In this document: piece after piece, positions 24,992 through 32,087 of the stretch
How positions within the stretch are numbered: the first letter of the stretch is position 1
Layout: every line of letters begins with the position of its first letter
Assembly: GCA_021287065.1 (NCBI GenBank)
Contig: JAJTBE010000095.1
Location: forward strand, 1 to 36,213
From: Bacillota bacterium
GTDB lineage: Bacteria > Vulcanimicrobiota > JAJTBE01
Length of the DNA stretch: 36,213 nt
Direction: 5' to 3'
The notes under the pieces: generated by a model
What the model was told of the DNA's origin: nothing
Databases searched by the model: none
Seen by the model: the letters and a program-made list of their open reading frames with translations, nothing else
Made by a program: the position numbers and the translations under genes

Positions 24992-25519
24992 ATGAAAAAG
25001 CACACATTGGCAAATATAATCTCTCTTGCAGTGATAGTTTTGATATCAATGCTCTTCGCCGGTTGCGGGGGAAACGGAAATGCCGAGGTGAAGAAACCGG
25101 TTGAAACTGCTGACTCAGCCAAAACCCCGGCAAAGGAAACAGCTTCGGCCTCTTCCGCTGAAAAATCAGGCTCGGCAAACGGATATGTGGTTTACTACTT
25201 TCACGGCAATGTCCGCTGCCCTTCGTGTCAGAAAATAGAATCATATACACAGGATACCCTGAAGAACGATTTCACACAACAGCTTACCAAAGGCAATATT
25301 CAGTGGAAAGTGGTCAATACTGACGAAAATGAAAACAAACACTTCGTTAAAGATTACCAGCTTTACACAAAATCGGTGGTTGTGGTAGAGATGAAAGACG
25401 GCAAACCCGGAAGATGGAAAAATCTCGACAAGGTTTGGGAATATCTTGGGGATAAATCCCAGTTTTCAAACTATATCAGCAACGAAGTAAGACAGTTTAT
25501 GGATGGTGTGAATGGATAG
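24992..25519 (+). CDS. ArsF-like thioredoxin-fold lipoprotein
   Basis: 175 residues: lipoprotein signal with lipobox LFAGC (Cys25), an Ala/Lys/Ser-rich linker to about 62, then a thioredoxin-like domain with YYFHGNVRCPSCQKIE (Cys76, Cys79), WKVVNTDENENKHF and VVVVEMKDGKPGRW. This matches the ArsF-family (nitrophenyl arsenical reductase component) by layout. It would act outside the cytoplasmic membrane, taking electrons through the membrane partner encoded next. Its end overlaps that gene by 8 nt. Confidence 0.8.
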   Translation: MKKHTLANIISLAVIVLISMLFAGCGGNGNAEVKKPVETADSAKTPAKETASASSAEKSGSANGYVVYYFHGNVRCPSCQKIESYTQDTLKNDFTQQLTKGNIQWKVVNTDENENKHFVKDYQLYTKSVVVVEMKDGKPGRWKNLDKVWEYLGDKSQFSNYISNEVRQFMDGVNG

Positions 25520-26210
25520 CTATTTTCTGAGCCTCACTTCGGCAATATGGCTTGGGATACTGACTTCAATCAGCCCATGTCCCCTTGCGTCCAATATTGC
25601 CGCCATCTCCTACATCGGAAAAAGTGCAGGTCAGGGTAAGAATGTCCTTCTGTCAGGGCTTTTCTACACATTAGGCAGAGCCTGCGCATATCTGGCAGTG
25701 GGAATAATCATAACATCAAGCCTGCTTACAATCCCCGCTGTGGCGATGTTTCTTCAAACTTATATGAATAAGATCCTCGGACCTATTCTGCTGATAGCTG
25801 GAGTAATACTGCTTGATGTCATTCCTTTAACCTTTATGAACAACACTTCATCAGCATTGGCGGAAAAAGCATCGAAAACCGGCGGACCCGCAGGGGCTTT
25901 TCTTATGGGTGTGATTTTTGCCCTTGCATTCTGCCCTGTCTCAGCAGCTCTCTTTTTCGGAAGCCTGATTCCCCTGACCATCAAATTCAAATCGGGAATT
26001 ATAATGCCTGTGGTTTATGGAATAGGAACCGCTCTGCCGGTTGTATTTTTCGCATTTCTAATCGCTTTTTCAATCCAGTCGGTGGGAAAAGCTTTTAACA
26101 AACTGAAATCAGTGGAAGTCTGGGCAAGAAAAATCACCGGAGTTATTTTCATACTGGCAGGTTTATACCTGATTCTTGTCTATATTATGGGTATAAATTT
26201 CTATAATTAA
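25512..26210 (+). CDS. ArsG-like / DsbD-type membrane protein
   Basis: 232 residues with six or more membrane helices of the CcdA/DsbD fold: TSISPCPLASNIAAISYIGK with Cys23, and FALAFCPVSAALFFGSLIPL in the second half. In CcdA-like proteins these two cysteines shuttle electrons across the membrane; the ArsG subfamily was described as an aromatic arsenical efflux permease. Both roles fit: reductant supply to the ArsF-like lipoprotein, or export of the reduced arsenical. Its start overlaps the ArsF-like stop by 8 nt. Confidence 0.85.
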   Translation: MDSYFLSLTSAIWLGILTSISPCPLASNIAAISYIGKSAGQGKNVLLSGLFYTLGRACAYLAVGIIITSSLLTIPAVAMFLQTYMNKILGPILLIAGVILLDVIPLTFMNNTSSALAEKASKTGGPAGAFLMGVIFALAFCPVSAALFFGSLIPLTIKFKSGIIMPVVYGIGTALPVVFFAFLIAFSIQSVGKAFNKLKSVEVWARKITGVIFILAGLYLILVYIMGINFYN

Positions 26211-26241
26211 TAAAATAGCAAATTCTCATTCGGAGGATAAC

Positions 26242-26694
26242 ATGCCTGAAGTAAAATTCTCAGTGGAAGCTAAATCAATAAATCATGCAAGAACCGAAGC
26301 AAGAGTCGGCGGATTTGTCGTTCAATACGACGAACCGGAGAGAATCGGCGGAACAAATACCGGCCCCACTCCTCTGCAGTATATGCTCGGAGCACTCGCT
26401 GCCTGTTTCAACGCCACAGGCTATATGGTGGCAAAGGAAATGGGGTTCAGAATACATTCCCTGGAATCAAAAATCGAAGGTTCACTCAATACTCTCGGAT
26501 ATACGGGAAAAGACAAAAATACAAGAGCAGGCCTCAGCAGTATAAAGCTTACCGTAGATATGAACTCGGATGCAGATTCCGAAACCACTGAAAAATGGCT
26601 TGAACAGGTAAAAACAAGATGTCCCGTCAGTGATAATCTGGCAAATATTACACCTATCGAAGTTGTTATTATAAAACAGGAAAAAGAAAAATGA
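26242..26694 (+). CDS. OsmC-family peroxiredoxin-like protein
   Basis: 150 residues. OsmC/Ohr fold with Cys55 in LGALAACFNATGYMVAKEMG and Cys127 in TRCPVSDNL, the two catalytic cysteines. Such proteins reduce organic hydroperoxides, and lipoyl proteins are the known electron donors of Ohr/OsmC, which is a further link to the GcvH-like protein. CGGAGG is 8 nt before the ATG. Its stop overlaps the next start by 4 nt. Confidence 0.88.
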   Translation: MPEVKFSVEAKSINHARTEARVGGFVVQYDEPERIGGTNTGPTPLQYMLGALAACFNATGYMVAKEMGFRIHSLESKIEGSLNTLGYTGKDKNTRAGLSSIKLTVDMNSDADSETTEKWLEQVKTRCPVSDNLANITPIEVVIIKQEKEK

Positions 26695-27494
26695 AAAACT
26701 GCAGATTTTATGGACAGGCTCCTTATAAAACCGCCGTAATCCACGGCGGACCCGGTGCACCCGGAGAAATGGCTCCGGTGGCAAGGGAACTTTCCCAGAC
26801 CACCGGTGTTATAGAGCCTCTTCAAACCACATACACCCTTGATGAACAGGTGGAAGAACTGAAATCGGTTATTGAAACCCACACACAGCCGCCAATAACA
26901 CTAATCGGACATTCATGGGGCGCTATGCTGGTTTTCATAACCGCTGCAAAATATCCACATCTGGCTGAAAAACTGATTCTCATAGGCAGCGGTCCCCTTG
27001 AGGCAAAATATGCCCAGGAAATTATGCCCGCCAGAATGTCAAGGCTAAGTAAACAGGAGCAGGAAGAAGTTGAAAACATATTTCTGAAAATCAACGATCC
27101 GGCAAACAATAATAATACAAATCTGATGTCAAGACTGGGAGAACTCGCATCAAAAGCAGATTCCTACTCTCCCCTCCCCCACGACAGCGAAGTAATAGAA
27201 TGCAACGCAGGACAGTTTGCCAGCGTCTGGATTCAGGCCGAACAGCTCAGAAGCTCCGGAGGCCTCGTATCCCTTGCATCAGGAATAACCTGCCCGGTCA
27301 CAGCCATCCACGGAGATCACGATCCACACCCCGCAGATGGAGTAAAAATCCCACTTTCCAAAAGAATCGGAAGCTTCAATTTCATACTCCTCGAAAAATG
27401 CGGACACAAACCCTGGATAGAAGAATTCGCATCGGAAAAATTCTATGAGATTCTGAAAAGGGAATGTTGCAGGAGCACTAACTGTCTTTTGTGA
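26691..27494 (+). CDS. Alpha/beta hydrolase
   Basis: 267 residues. Oxyanion-loop motif HGGPGAPGE (18-26), nucleophile Ser75 in LIGHSWGAM, acid Asp209 or Asp211 in IHGDHDPHP, and His239 in CGHKPW. The HGGPG motif recalls proline iminopeptidase-like hydrolases. Last gene of the operon, coupled to osmC by ATGA. Substrate unknown. The C-terminus has a small cysteine cluster (ECCRSTNC). No terminator is visible after it. Confidence 0.85.
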   Translation: MKNCRFYGQAPYKTAVIHGGPGAPGEMAPVARELSQTTGVIEPLQTTYTLDEQVEELKSVIETHTQPPITLIGHSWGAMLVFITAAKYPHLAEKLILIGSGPLEAKYAQEIMPARMSRLSKQEQEEVENIFLKINDPANNNNTNLMSRLGELASKADSYSPLPHDSEVIECNAGQFASVWIQAEQLRSSGGLVSLASGITCPVTAIHGDHDPHPADGVKIPLSKRIGSFNFILLEKCGHKPWIEEFASEKFYEILKRECCRSTNCLL

Positions 27495-27531
27495 GATTTT
27501 CTCCAAAAACATTCATTTTAATCGTCCGTAC

Positions 27532-27714
27532 CTATTCATCCCCAAGTATCTTCTCCGGATTGGTTTCAAGGGTATAGAAATATTTCACCAGTTCTGCGTG
27601 GGTTTTTGTGAAAAAACCAGAATCGAGAAGAGTGTGGCCCGATAGTGCCGTCAATATTGCTTTATCCGCTTTTTCCACAGCTTTTTTGAGGTAGTATTGA
27701 TTATTGTATTTCAT
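27532..27714 (-). CDS. Small hypothetical protein, possibly a HEPN-domain fragment
   Basis: 60 residues with a good AGGAG Shine-Dalgarno 6 nt before the ATG, so it is probably translated. FFTKTHAELVKYFYTL resembles the second half of a HEPN domain, where K-T-H-x-x-L-x-x-x-F is common, but the R-x4-6-H nuclease motif is absent. It lies between the arsenic operon (opposite strand) and a terminator-like hairpin. The relationship is a guess from a short match. Confidence 0.5.
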   Translation of the reverse strand: MKYNNQYYLKKAVEKADKAILTALSGHTLLDSGFFTKTHAELVKYFYTLETNPEKILGDE

Positions 27715-27730
27715 TTTTTCTCCTGAAAAT

Positions 27731-27772
27731 AAATTCCGCCGTTCCTGTTGTTTCAGAAAAACGGCGGAATTT
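27731..27772 (-). terminator. Strong hairpin terminator after ygeW
   Basis: A perfect 13-bp stem (AAATTCCGCCGTT at 27731-27743 with its complement at 27760-27772) around a 16-nt loop. On the minus strand it is followed by TTTATTTT-like sequence and ends ygeYW. Read on the plus strand it is also followed by a T-run, so it may work in both directions. Confidence 0.75.
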
Positions 27773-27830
27773 TTTATATATGAGGGAAGCCTGTTTTACG
27801 GAACTTCCCGGAAAATCGTTTTACCGTTGC

Positions 27831-29060
27831 CTAACCGCAGCAGCAGCATTTGTTTCCGATTGATTTTGCTCTGTCAAGACCGGTTTTAAGGTGGAAATCA
27901 AGAAGTCCGCGGACATCTTTGAATTTGGAGAGCATAATCATAGCGGCAATGATGTAGGGTTTATTTTTGGCTTCTTTATAGGTGGGTATTCTGTATTTTT
28001 CGAATACCTCTTTGGTAACTTCGCCATCGACGCAGCTTACGCCTGAAATGTCGGCGGGGAGGCAGTGCATATAAAGAGCGTTTCCGTCTTTGGTTTTCTT
28101 CATAAGCTCTTCGTCACAGACCCAGTTTTTGAATTTCTTGTTGTTTTCAAGACATTCTTTTTCCAGATCATCGAGAGCTTTGTTCTGACCGGCGAGAAGG
28201 AGTTCGGTTCTCTTTTCCATTACGGAATAGGGAGCCCAGCTCTTGGGATATACGAAATCGGCGCCTTCGAATGCTTTGCCCATATCGTTGCTGATTTCGA
28301 AAGATCCGCCTGATTCTGCGCTGAAAGCTTTTGCCTTATCGACTATTTCACCGTGGAGTTCGTATCCTTCGGGATAAGCCAGTGAAATATTCATTCCGAA
28401 TCTGCTCATAAGGCCGATGATTCCCTGAGGAACTGAGAGGGGCTTGCCGTAGCTGGGTGAATAAGCCCAGGTCATGGCAATTTTCTTGTTTTTCAGGTTT
28501 TCGTATCCGCCTGCGACTTCGATCATATGGAGAAGGTCAGCCATTGACTGTGTGGGATGATCCAGATCGTCCTGAAGGTTGACGATAGTGGGACGGGTGT
28601 CGAGAACACCTTCTTTAAATCCGTCATCAAGAGCTTCGCCCACATCTTTAATATATTTGCAGCCGATTCCGAGGAACTTGTCGTCTCTTATGCCGATAGC
28701 CTCGGTGAGGAATGAAATCATATTGGCGGTTTCCCTGACGGTTTCGCCATGGGCTACCTGTGATTTGTTTTCATCAATTTCCTGATTGTAAAGACCCAGA
28801 AGGTTGACAGCAGAAGTAAACGCCATTCTTGTTCTGGTTGAGTTGTCTCTGAAAATCGAAACAGCCAGACCGCTCTGGAATGTCTTAACGGAAATATTTT
28901 CTTTATAGAGAGCTTTAAGAGCTGAAGCAACTTCAAGAACTGCCTTCAAATCGCCGAAGCTCTTGTCCCAGGTATGTACGAAGTCTTTTCCAAATCCTCC
29001 GTAATTATCTGTGGATAACGACTGGATAATGTTTTCCAGATCTTTTTTACTTGCTGTCAT
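27831..29060 (-). CDS. ygeW: Knotted carbamoyltransferase YgeW
   Basis: 409 residues of the aspartate/ornithine carbamoyltransferase superfamily. Carbamoyl-phosphate loop SIFRDNSTRTRMAF, the DHPTQSMADLLHM motif, and MHCLPADISGV near the C-terminus, which together with the sequence in between match YgeW, a knotted member found in anaerobic purine/uric-acid degradation clusters. Its acceptor substrate is not firmly known. The C-terminus ends NKCCCCG, four consecutive cysteines not expected for the family. ATG overlaps the ygeY stop by 14 nt, with GGAGGAAAAGG upstream. No purine oxidoreductase genes (ygfK, xdh, ssnA) are in the window. Confidence 0.92.
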   Translation of the reverse strand: MTASKKDLENIIQSLSTDNYGGFGKDFVHTWDKSFGDLKAVLEVASALKALYKENISVKTFQSGLAVSIFRDNSTRTRMAFTSAVNLLGLYNQEIDENKSQVAHGETVRETANMISFLTEAIGIRDDKFLGIGCKYIKDVGEALDDGFKEGVLDTRPTIVNLQDDLDHPTQSMADLLHMIEVAGGYENLKNKKIAMTWAYSPSYGKPLSVPQGIIGLMSRFGMNISLAYPEGYELHGEIVDKAKAFSAESGGSFEISNDMGKAFEGADFVYPKSWAPYSVMEKRTELLLAGQNKALDDLEKECLENNKKFKNWVCDEELMKKTKDGNALYMHCLPADISGVSCVDGEVTKEVFEKYRIPTYKEAKNKPYIIAAMIMLSKFKDVRGLLDFHLKTGLDRAKSIGNKCCCCG

Positions 29061-30288
29061 TTGCCTTTTCCTCCATTATTTCTGTGTAAGTCTTAGGGAA
29101 TAATGCGTACCACTGGGCTGTTTTTACCAGGTGTTCTACAGGGACATATTCGTTGGGTGAGTGTGCCAGGTTTTCAAAGCTGGGACCGAATCCGAGGGTG
29201 GGAATTCCATAAACGCCCATCGTTGCGATTCCATTGGTTGAAAATACCCATTTATCAACCACGGGTTCTTCCGAGAATGCCTGTTTGTAGGTGCTTATGG
29301 CAGCTTTCAGAAGATCGTGTTTGTCATCGAGTTTCCAGGTGGGGAAATAGCATTCTGTTTTGTAAACAGTGCCTTTGAAGCTGGGTCTTTCATACAGGGG
29401 AATGCTGACTTCAACTTCAACGCCCGCTCTTTTTGCAGCTTCTTTAATCTCAGCCACTGCTGTTTCGGCATTTTCGCCTACTGTGAGTCTTCTGTCGATA
29501 TAAATGCTGCATTCGAAGGGGACTGAACACATTGACGGAGCTTTGCTCTTTATGTTTGAAACTACGATTGTGCCTTTTCCGAGGAAAGGATCATATCTGA
29601 GGTTTTCATTGAGCAGTTCGATTTCCCTGACCAGTTTACTCATTGCATAAACTGCATTGACTCCCAGATGGGGCATCGAACCGTGGGATGATTTGCCTCT
29701 GGTTACAACTTCAATCTCCATGCGACCTCTCTGGCCGATGTTGAGGTTCAGGCCTGTAGGCTCTGTAATAACCACGCACTCGGGGCGGATATTTTCCTTA
29801 TCAATGATGTATCTCCAGCACATTCCGTCGCAGTCTTCTTCCTGAACTGTTCCGGTAACATAAAGGGTGAAATCTCCAAGAAGGTTGTGTTCCTTCATTA
29901 TTTTGGCTCCATAGACCATTCCGACCATGCCGGATTTCTGGTCTGAAGCACCGAGACCGTAAACTTTTCCATCGATAACTTCTGCTACGAGGGGATCTGT
30001 TTTCCAGTCGTCAATTTTGCCCTTTCCTACTGTATCAATATGGGCATCCATTGCAATAATTCTTTTCCCGTTTCCAATTCTCCCTACAACGTTTCCCAAG
30101 CCGTCAATATGAGCTGAGTCGAAACCGACTTTTTCCATTTCTTCCTTAATTCTCAAAACAACTTTTTCTTCATTGCAGCTTTCGCTGTGGCAGGCAATGA
30201 TGTCCTTTAAAAAGGCGATCATGTCGCTTTCATACTTTTTTGCGGACGCAAGTAACGCTTCTTTAAGCTGAAGGTTTTCTACTGACAT
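29047..30288 (-). CDS. ygeY: YgeY family M20 metallohydrolase
   Basis: 413 residues of the M20 family. Zinc ligands and catalytic residues are visible in MDAHIDTVGKGKIDDW, GLGASDQKSGMVG, TGTVQEEDCDGMCW, ITEPTG, and a final FGPSFENLAHSPNEYVP. The protein matches YgeY, partner of YgeW in the gene set reported for anaerobic purine use. It probably removes a carbamoyl or aminoacyl group from a ureido intermediate. AGGAG lies 7 nt before the ATG, and the gene heads a two-gene operon with its own promoter. Confidence 0.93.
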   Translation of the reverse strand: MSVENLQLKEALLASAKKYESDMIAFLKDIIACHSESCNEEKVVLRIKEEMEKVGFDSAHIDGLGNVVGRIGNGKRIIAMDAHIDTVGKGKIDDWKTDPLVAEVIDGKVYGLGASDQKSGMVGMVYGAKIMKEHNLLGDFTLYVTGTVQEEDCDGMCWRYIIDKENIRPECVVITEPTGLNLNIGQRGRMEIEVVTRGKSSHGSMPHLGVNAVYAMSKLVREIELLNENLRYDPFLGKGTIVVSNIKSKAPSMCSVPFECSIYIDRRLTVGENAETAVAEIKEAAKRAGVEVEVSIPLYERPSFKGTVYKTECYFPTWKLDDKHDLLKAAISTYKQAFSEEPVVDKWVFSTNGIATMGVYGIPTLGFGPSFENLAHSPNEYVPVEHLVKTAQWYALFPKTYTEIMEEKANDSK

Positions 30289-30345
30289 AACATTCTCCTG
30301 TTCTATTTCGACCTGGAAATTGAAATCAAAAAAAATTCCTGCTTT

Positions 30346-30418
30346 GAGACCTGTCCTAAACAGGTTCTAAAACATGAAATACAAATTCAATAATATACCC
30401 CTGCACCGAATTTGTCAA
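30346..30418 (-). promoter_or_regulatory. Consensus promoter and inverted repeat upstream of ygeY
   Basis: On the minus strand TTGACA (30413-30418), 17 bp, TATTAT (30390-30395). The transcription start would be about 30383. An inverted repeat, ACCTGT/ACAGGT (30349-30354 and 30360-30365), lies within the first 40 nt of the message and is a candidate operator or leader hairpin. Confidence 0.65.
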
Positions 30419-30508
30419 CTGTACACAGGTAGTTTTGTAGCCTGAAAATGTAATATTACCAAAGGATCAAGCTAATATGCCACTGTCTGAAAAAATCCGA
30501 AACCAAAA

Positions 30509-30532
30509 GGGGCACGCCCTTAGGCATACCCC
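30509..30532 (-). terminator. Terminator of the infC-rpmI-rplT operon
   Basis: A 10-bp stem with two G-U pairs and a TAAG loop. On the minus strand it starts GGGGTATGCC, returns as GGCGTGCCCC and is followed by TTTT; the other side also has a T-rich run. It lies 26 bp after the rplT stop. Confidence 0.75.
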
Positions 30533-30558
30533 TCAAAAAAAACCGATTGAATAATATT

Positions 30559-30927
30559 TTAAGCTTTTACCAGTTCCTGCTGTTTGCGAGCAATAGCTGC
30601 GAGGTTGGCAAATGCGTTGCTGTCATTGACTGCGAGATCGGCAAGAATTTTGCGGTTGATCTCAATGCCGGCTTTCTTGAGGCCGTCCATCATACGGGAA
30701 TATGAAATTCCGTTGAGGTTGGCTGCAGCATTGATTCTGACGATCCAGAGTTTTCTCATATCTCTTTTGCGTTCTTTTCTGTCCCTTGTTGCATAAGCAA
30801 GCGAGTGGAGAACCTGTTCGTTAGCCTGTTTAAATCTGCGTGATCTGGCTCCGCGATAGCCTTTGGCCATCTTCATGATCTTGTTAACGGTTTTTCTATG
30901 CATTACGCCGCGTTTTACTCTCGGCAT
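30559..30927 (-). CDS. rplT: 50S ribosomal protein L20
   Basis: 122 residues, typical length. [20 protein letters not shown] at the start and [41 protein letters not shown] are diagnostic. L20 binds 23S rRNA early in assembly and in several bacteria represses its own operon through the infC leader. CAGGAGG precedes the ATG. Third gene of the infC-rpmI-rplT operon in the usual order. Confidence 0.97.
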   Translation of the reverse strand: MPRVKRGVMHRKTVNKIMKMAKGYRGARSRRFKQANEQVLHSLAYATRDRKERKRDMRKLWIVRINAAANLNGISYSRMMDGLKKAGIEINRKILADLAVNDSNAFANLAAIARKQQELVKA

Positions 30928-30984
30928 GGTTTACTACCTCCTGATCGAACTGTTGTGGATAATTACCGTTTTTACTGATTCGTA

Positions 30985-31191
30985 TTAGACATCATAAGGA
31001 ACCAGTTTGCTGATTCTCTTGGCATCGGTGTCATCAGCTACGCAGGGTTTTCTGTAACCGCGTACCTGTTTGTGTGTTTTATTACTGCGAATGTGTTTGC
31101 ATCCGCTGAAGCTCTTCATTCTCAGGATTTTGCCTGAGCCAGTAACTTTTATTCTCTTGGATACGGATTTTCTGGTCTTAATCTTGGGCAT
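30985..31191 (-). CDS. rpmI: 50S ribosomal protein L35
   Basis: 68 residues from ATG 31191: MPKIKTRKSVSKRIKVTGSGKI, then RSNKTHKQVRGYRKP. This is the standard start of L35; the frame stays open back to 31239 but those codons overlap infC and the AAGGAG Shine-Dalgarno is placed for 31191. Small basic large-subunit protein encoded between infC and rplT as in most bacteria. Confidence 0.95.
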   Translation of the reverse strand: MPKIKTRKSVSKRIKVTGSGKILRMKSFSGCKHIRSNKTHKQVRGYRKPCVADDTDAKRISKLVPYDV

Positions 31192-31219
31192 GAACCCTTT
31201 CTCCTTTCCTGATTTGATT

Positions 31220-31735
31220 CTATTTGCCTTTCGGCGCAAGAATCATGGTCACATTCTTTCCTTCAACCTTTGGGGCTCTTTCAATGACTGCGATTTCAGC
31301 AAGTTCTTCTGCCATCTGGTTCATCTTTTCGACACCCTGAATCTTATAGACAACTTCTCTGCCCTTAAAGGTCAGTGTAACTTTGACCTTATCTCCTTCT
31401 TTAAGAAGTCTGACAGCAGTATTCTTCTTGGTTTCGTAATCATGCTGGTCGATTTTGGGTCTGAACTTTACTTCTTTAATAGTTATGGTAGTACGGTTGG
31501 CGCGAGCTTCTCTTTCCTTCTTGCTCTGCTCATAACGATATTTGCCATAATCAAGGAGTTTGCAGACAGGCGGTTTGGCAAGAGGGTTTACCTCCACCAG
31601 ATCCAAACTCTGCTCCTCTGCCAGCGCCAGAGCATCTCTCAGGGTCAGGATATCAACCTGTTCCCCGTCCACTCCTATCAGGCGCACTTCTTTGGCTCGA
31701 ATTTGCCGGTTGACTCGAAGTTTCTTTGTGGTTAT
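31220..31735 (-). CDS. infC: Translation initiation factor IF-3 with an AUA start codon
   Basis: 171 residues when read from the ATA at 31735. The coding sequence extends upstream of the first ATG/GTG (GTG 31687) through VNRQIRAKEVRLIGVDG, the universally conserved N-terminus of IF-3, and the only start-like codon with a Shine-Dalgarno (GAGGAGG at 31744-31750, 8 nt spacing) is ATA. IF-3 checks the start codon, and infC in E. coli starts at AUU for self-control; AUA would serve the same purpose. Both IF-3 domains are complete, with KVTLTFKGREV in the C-terminal part. Confidence 0.95.
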   Translation of the reverse strand: MTTKKLRVNRQIRAKEVRLIGVDGEQVDILTLRDALALAEEQSLDLVEVNPLAKPPVCKLLDYGKYRYEQSKKEREARANRTTITIKEVKFRPKIDQHDYETKKNTAVRLLKEGDKVKVTLTFKGREVVYKIQGVEKMNQMAEELAEIAVIERAPKVEGKNVTMILAPKGK

Positions 31736-31760
31736 ATGAGTCGCCTCCTCTCAGGGCATT

Positions 31761-31784
31761 AAAAAAAGCGGCATGACGCCGCTT
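31761..31784 (-). terminator. Attenuator-like hairpin before infC
   Basis: On the minus strand AAGCGGC, a 5-nt loop and GCCGCTT (31766-31784), followed by a seven-T run (31761-31767 overlapping the stem end). It ends 10 nt before the infC Shine-Dalgarno and after the promoter, so it can only act by stopping transcription early or blocking translation. Confidence 0.65.
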
Positions 31785-31925
31785 CATATACAAAGGAAAA
31801 TAAAACCTCTGTTGTGAACCTTTCAGCTATCCCTGGTCAAAGGGAGTTTCAGAAAACTCCGGGACGCCGATAAGGTGAGAAGCGGTCGCTTCTACTTTAA
31901 AACAAATTGGGTTTGCACCCATTTT
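31785..31925 (-). ncRNA. Structured 5' leader of infC operon (L20/IF-3 leader-like)
   Basis: Between the predicted start (about 31924) and the attenuator lies 140 nt with several hairpins on the minus strand: ACAAAATGGGT/ACCCAATTTGT, GAAGCGACCGCTTC and GGAGTTTTCTGAAACTCC. Position before infC-rpmI-rplT and the terminal attenuator are the arrangement of the L20 leader of Bacillus. I have not aligned it to the known leader families, so the class is inferred from position. Confidence 0.5.
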
Positions 31926-31930
31926 GTTAG

Positions 31931-31959
31931 ATAATATCAGATACGCATATAAAAGTCAA
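31931..31959 (-). promoter_or_regulatory. Sigma-70 promoter of the infC operon
   Basis: On the minus strand TTGACT (31954-31959), 17 bp, TATTAT (31931-31936). A perfect 13-nt palindrome, CATGATTATCATG (31963-31975), lies immediately upstream of the -35 box and may bind a regulator. Confidence 0.7.
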
Positions 31960-32031
31960 CAGCATGATTATCATGAATTTTTGTGTCAGTTTGTTAACAT
32001 TTTGTTAATACCATTCATGCTTGCCATGCTA

Positions 32032-32037
32032 TATAAT
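32032..32037 (+). promoter_or_regulatory. Likely -10 element of the clostripain-like gene
   Basis: A perfect TATAAT 50 bp before the ATG, without a recognisable -35 box at the right distance. The direct repeat TTGTTAA (32002-32008 and 12 bp before) lies upstream and could be an activator site. Weak call. Confidence 0.35.
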
Positions 32038-32087
32038 GTATACAAATGATAAAGGAAAATGTTTTTTTTAAATAAGGAGGACATTCA

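Noticed and set aside
31070-31762. 230-codon plus-strand frame opposite infC and rpmI
   Set aside because: The opposite strand is the conserved IF-3/L35 operon; the plus frame is a Phe/Leu-rich shadow.
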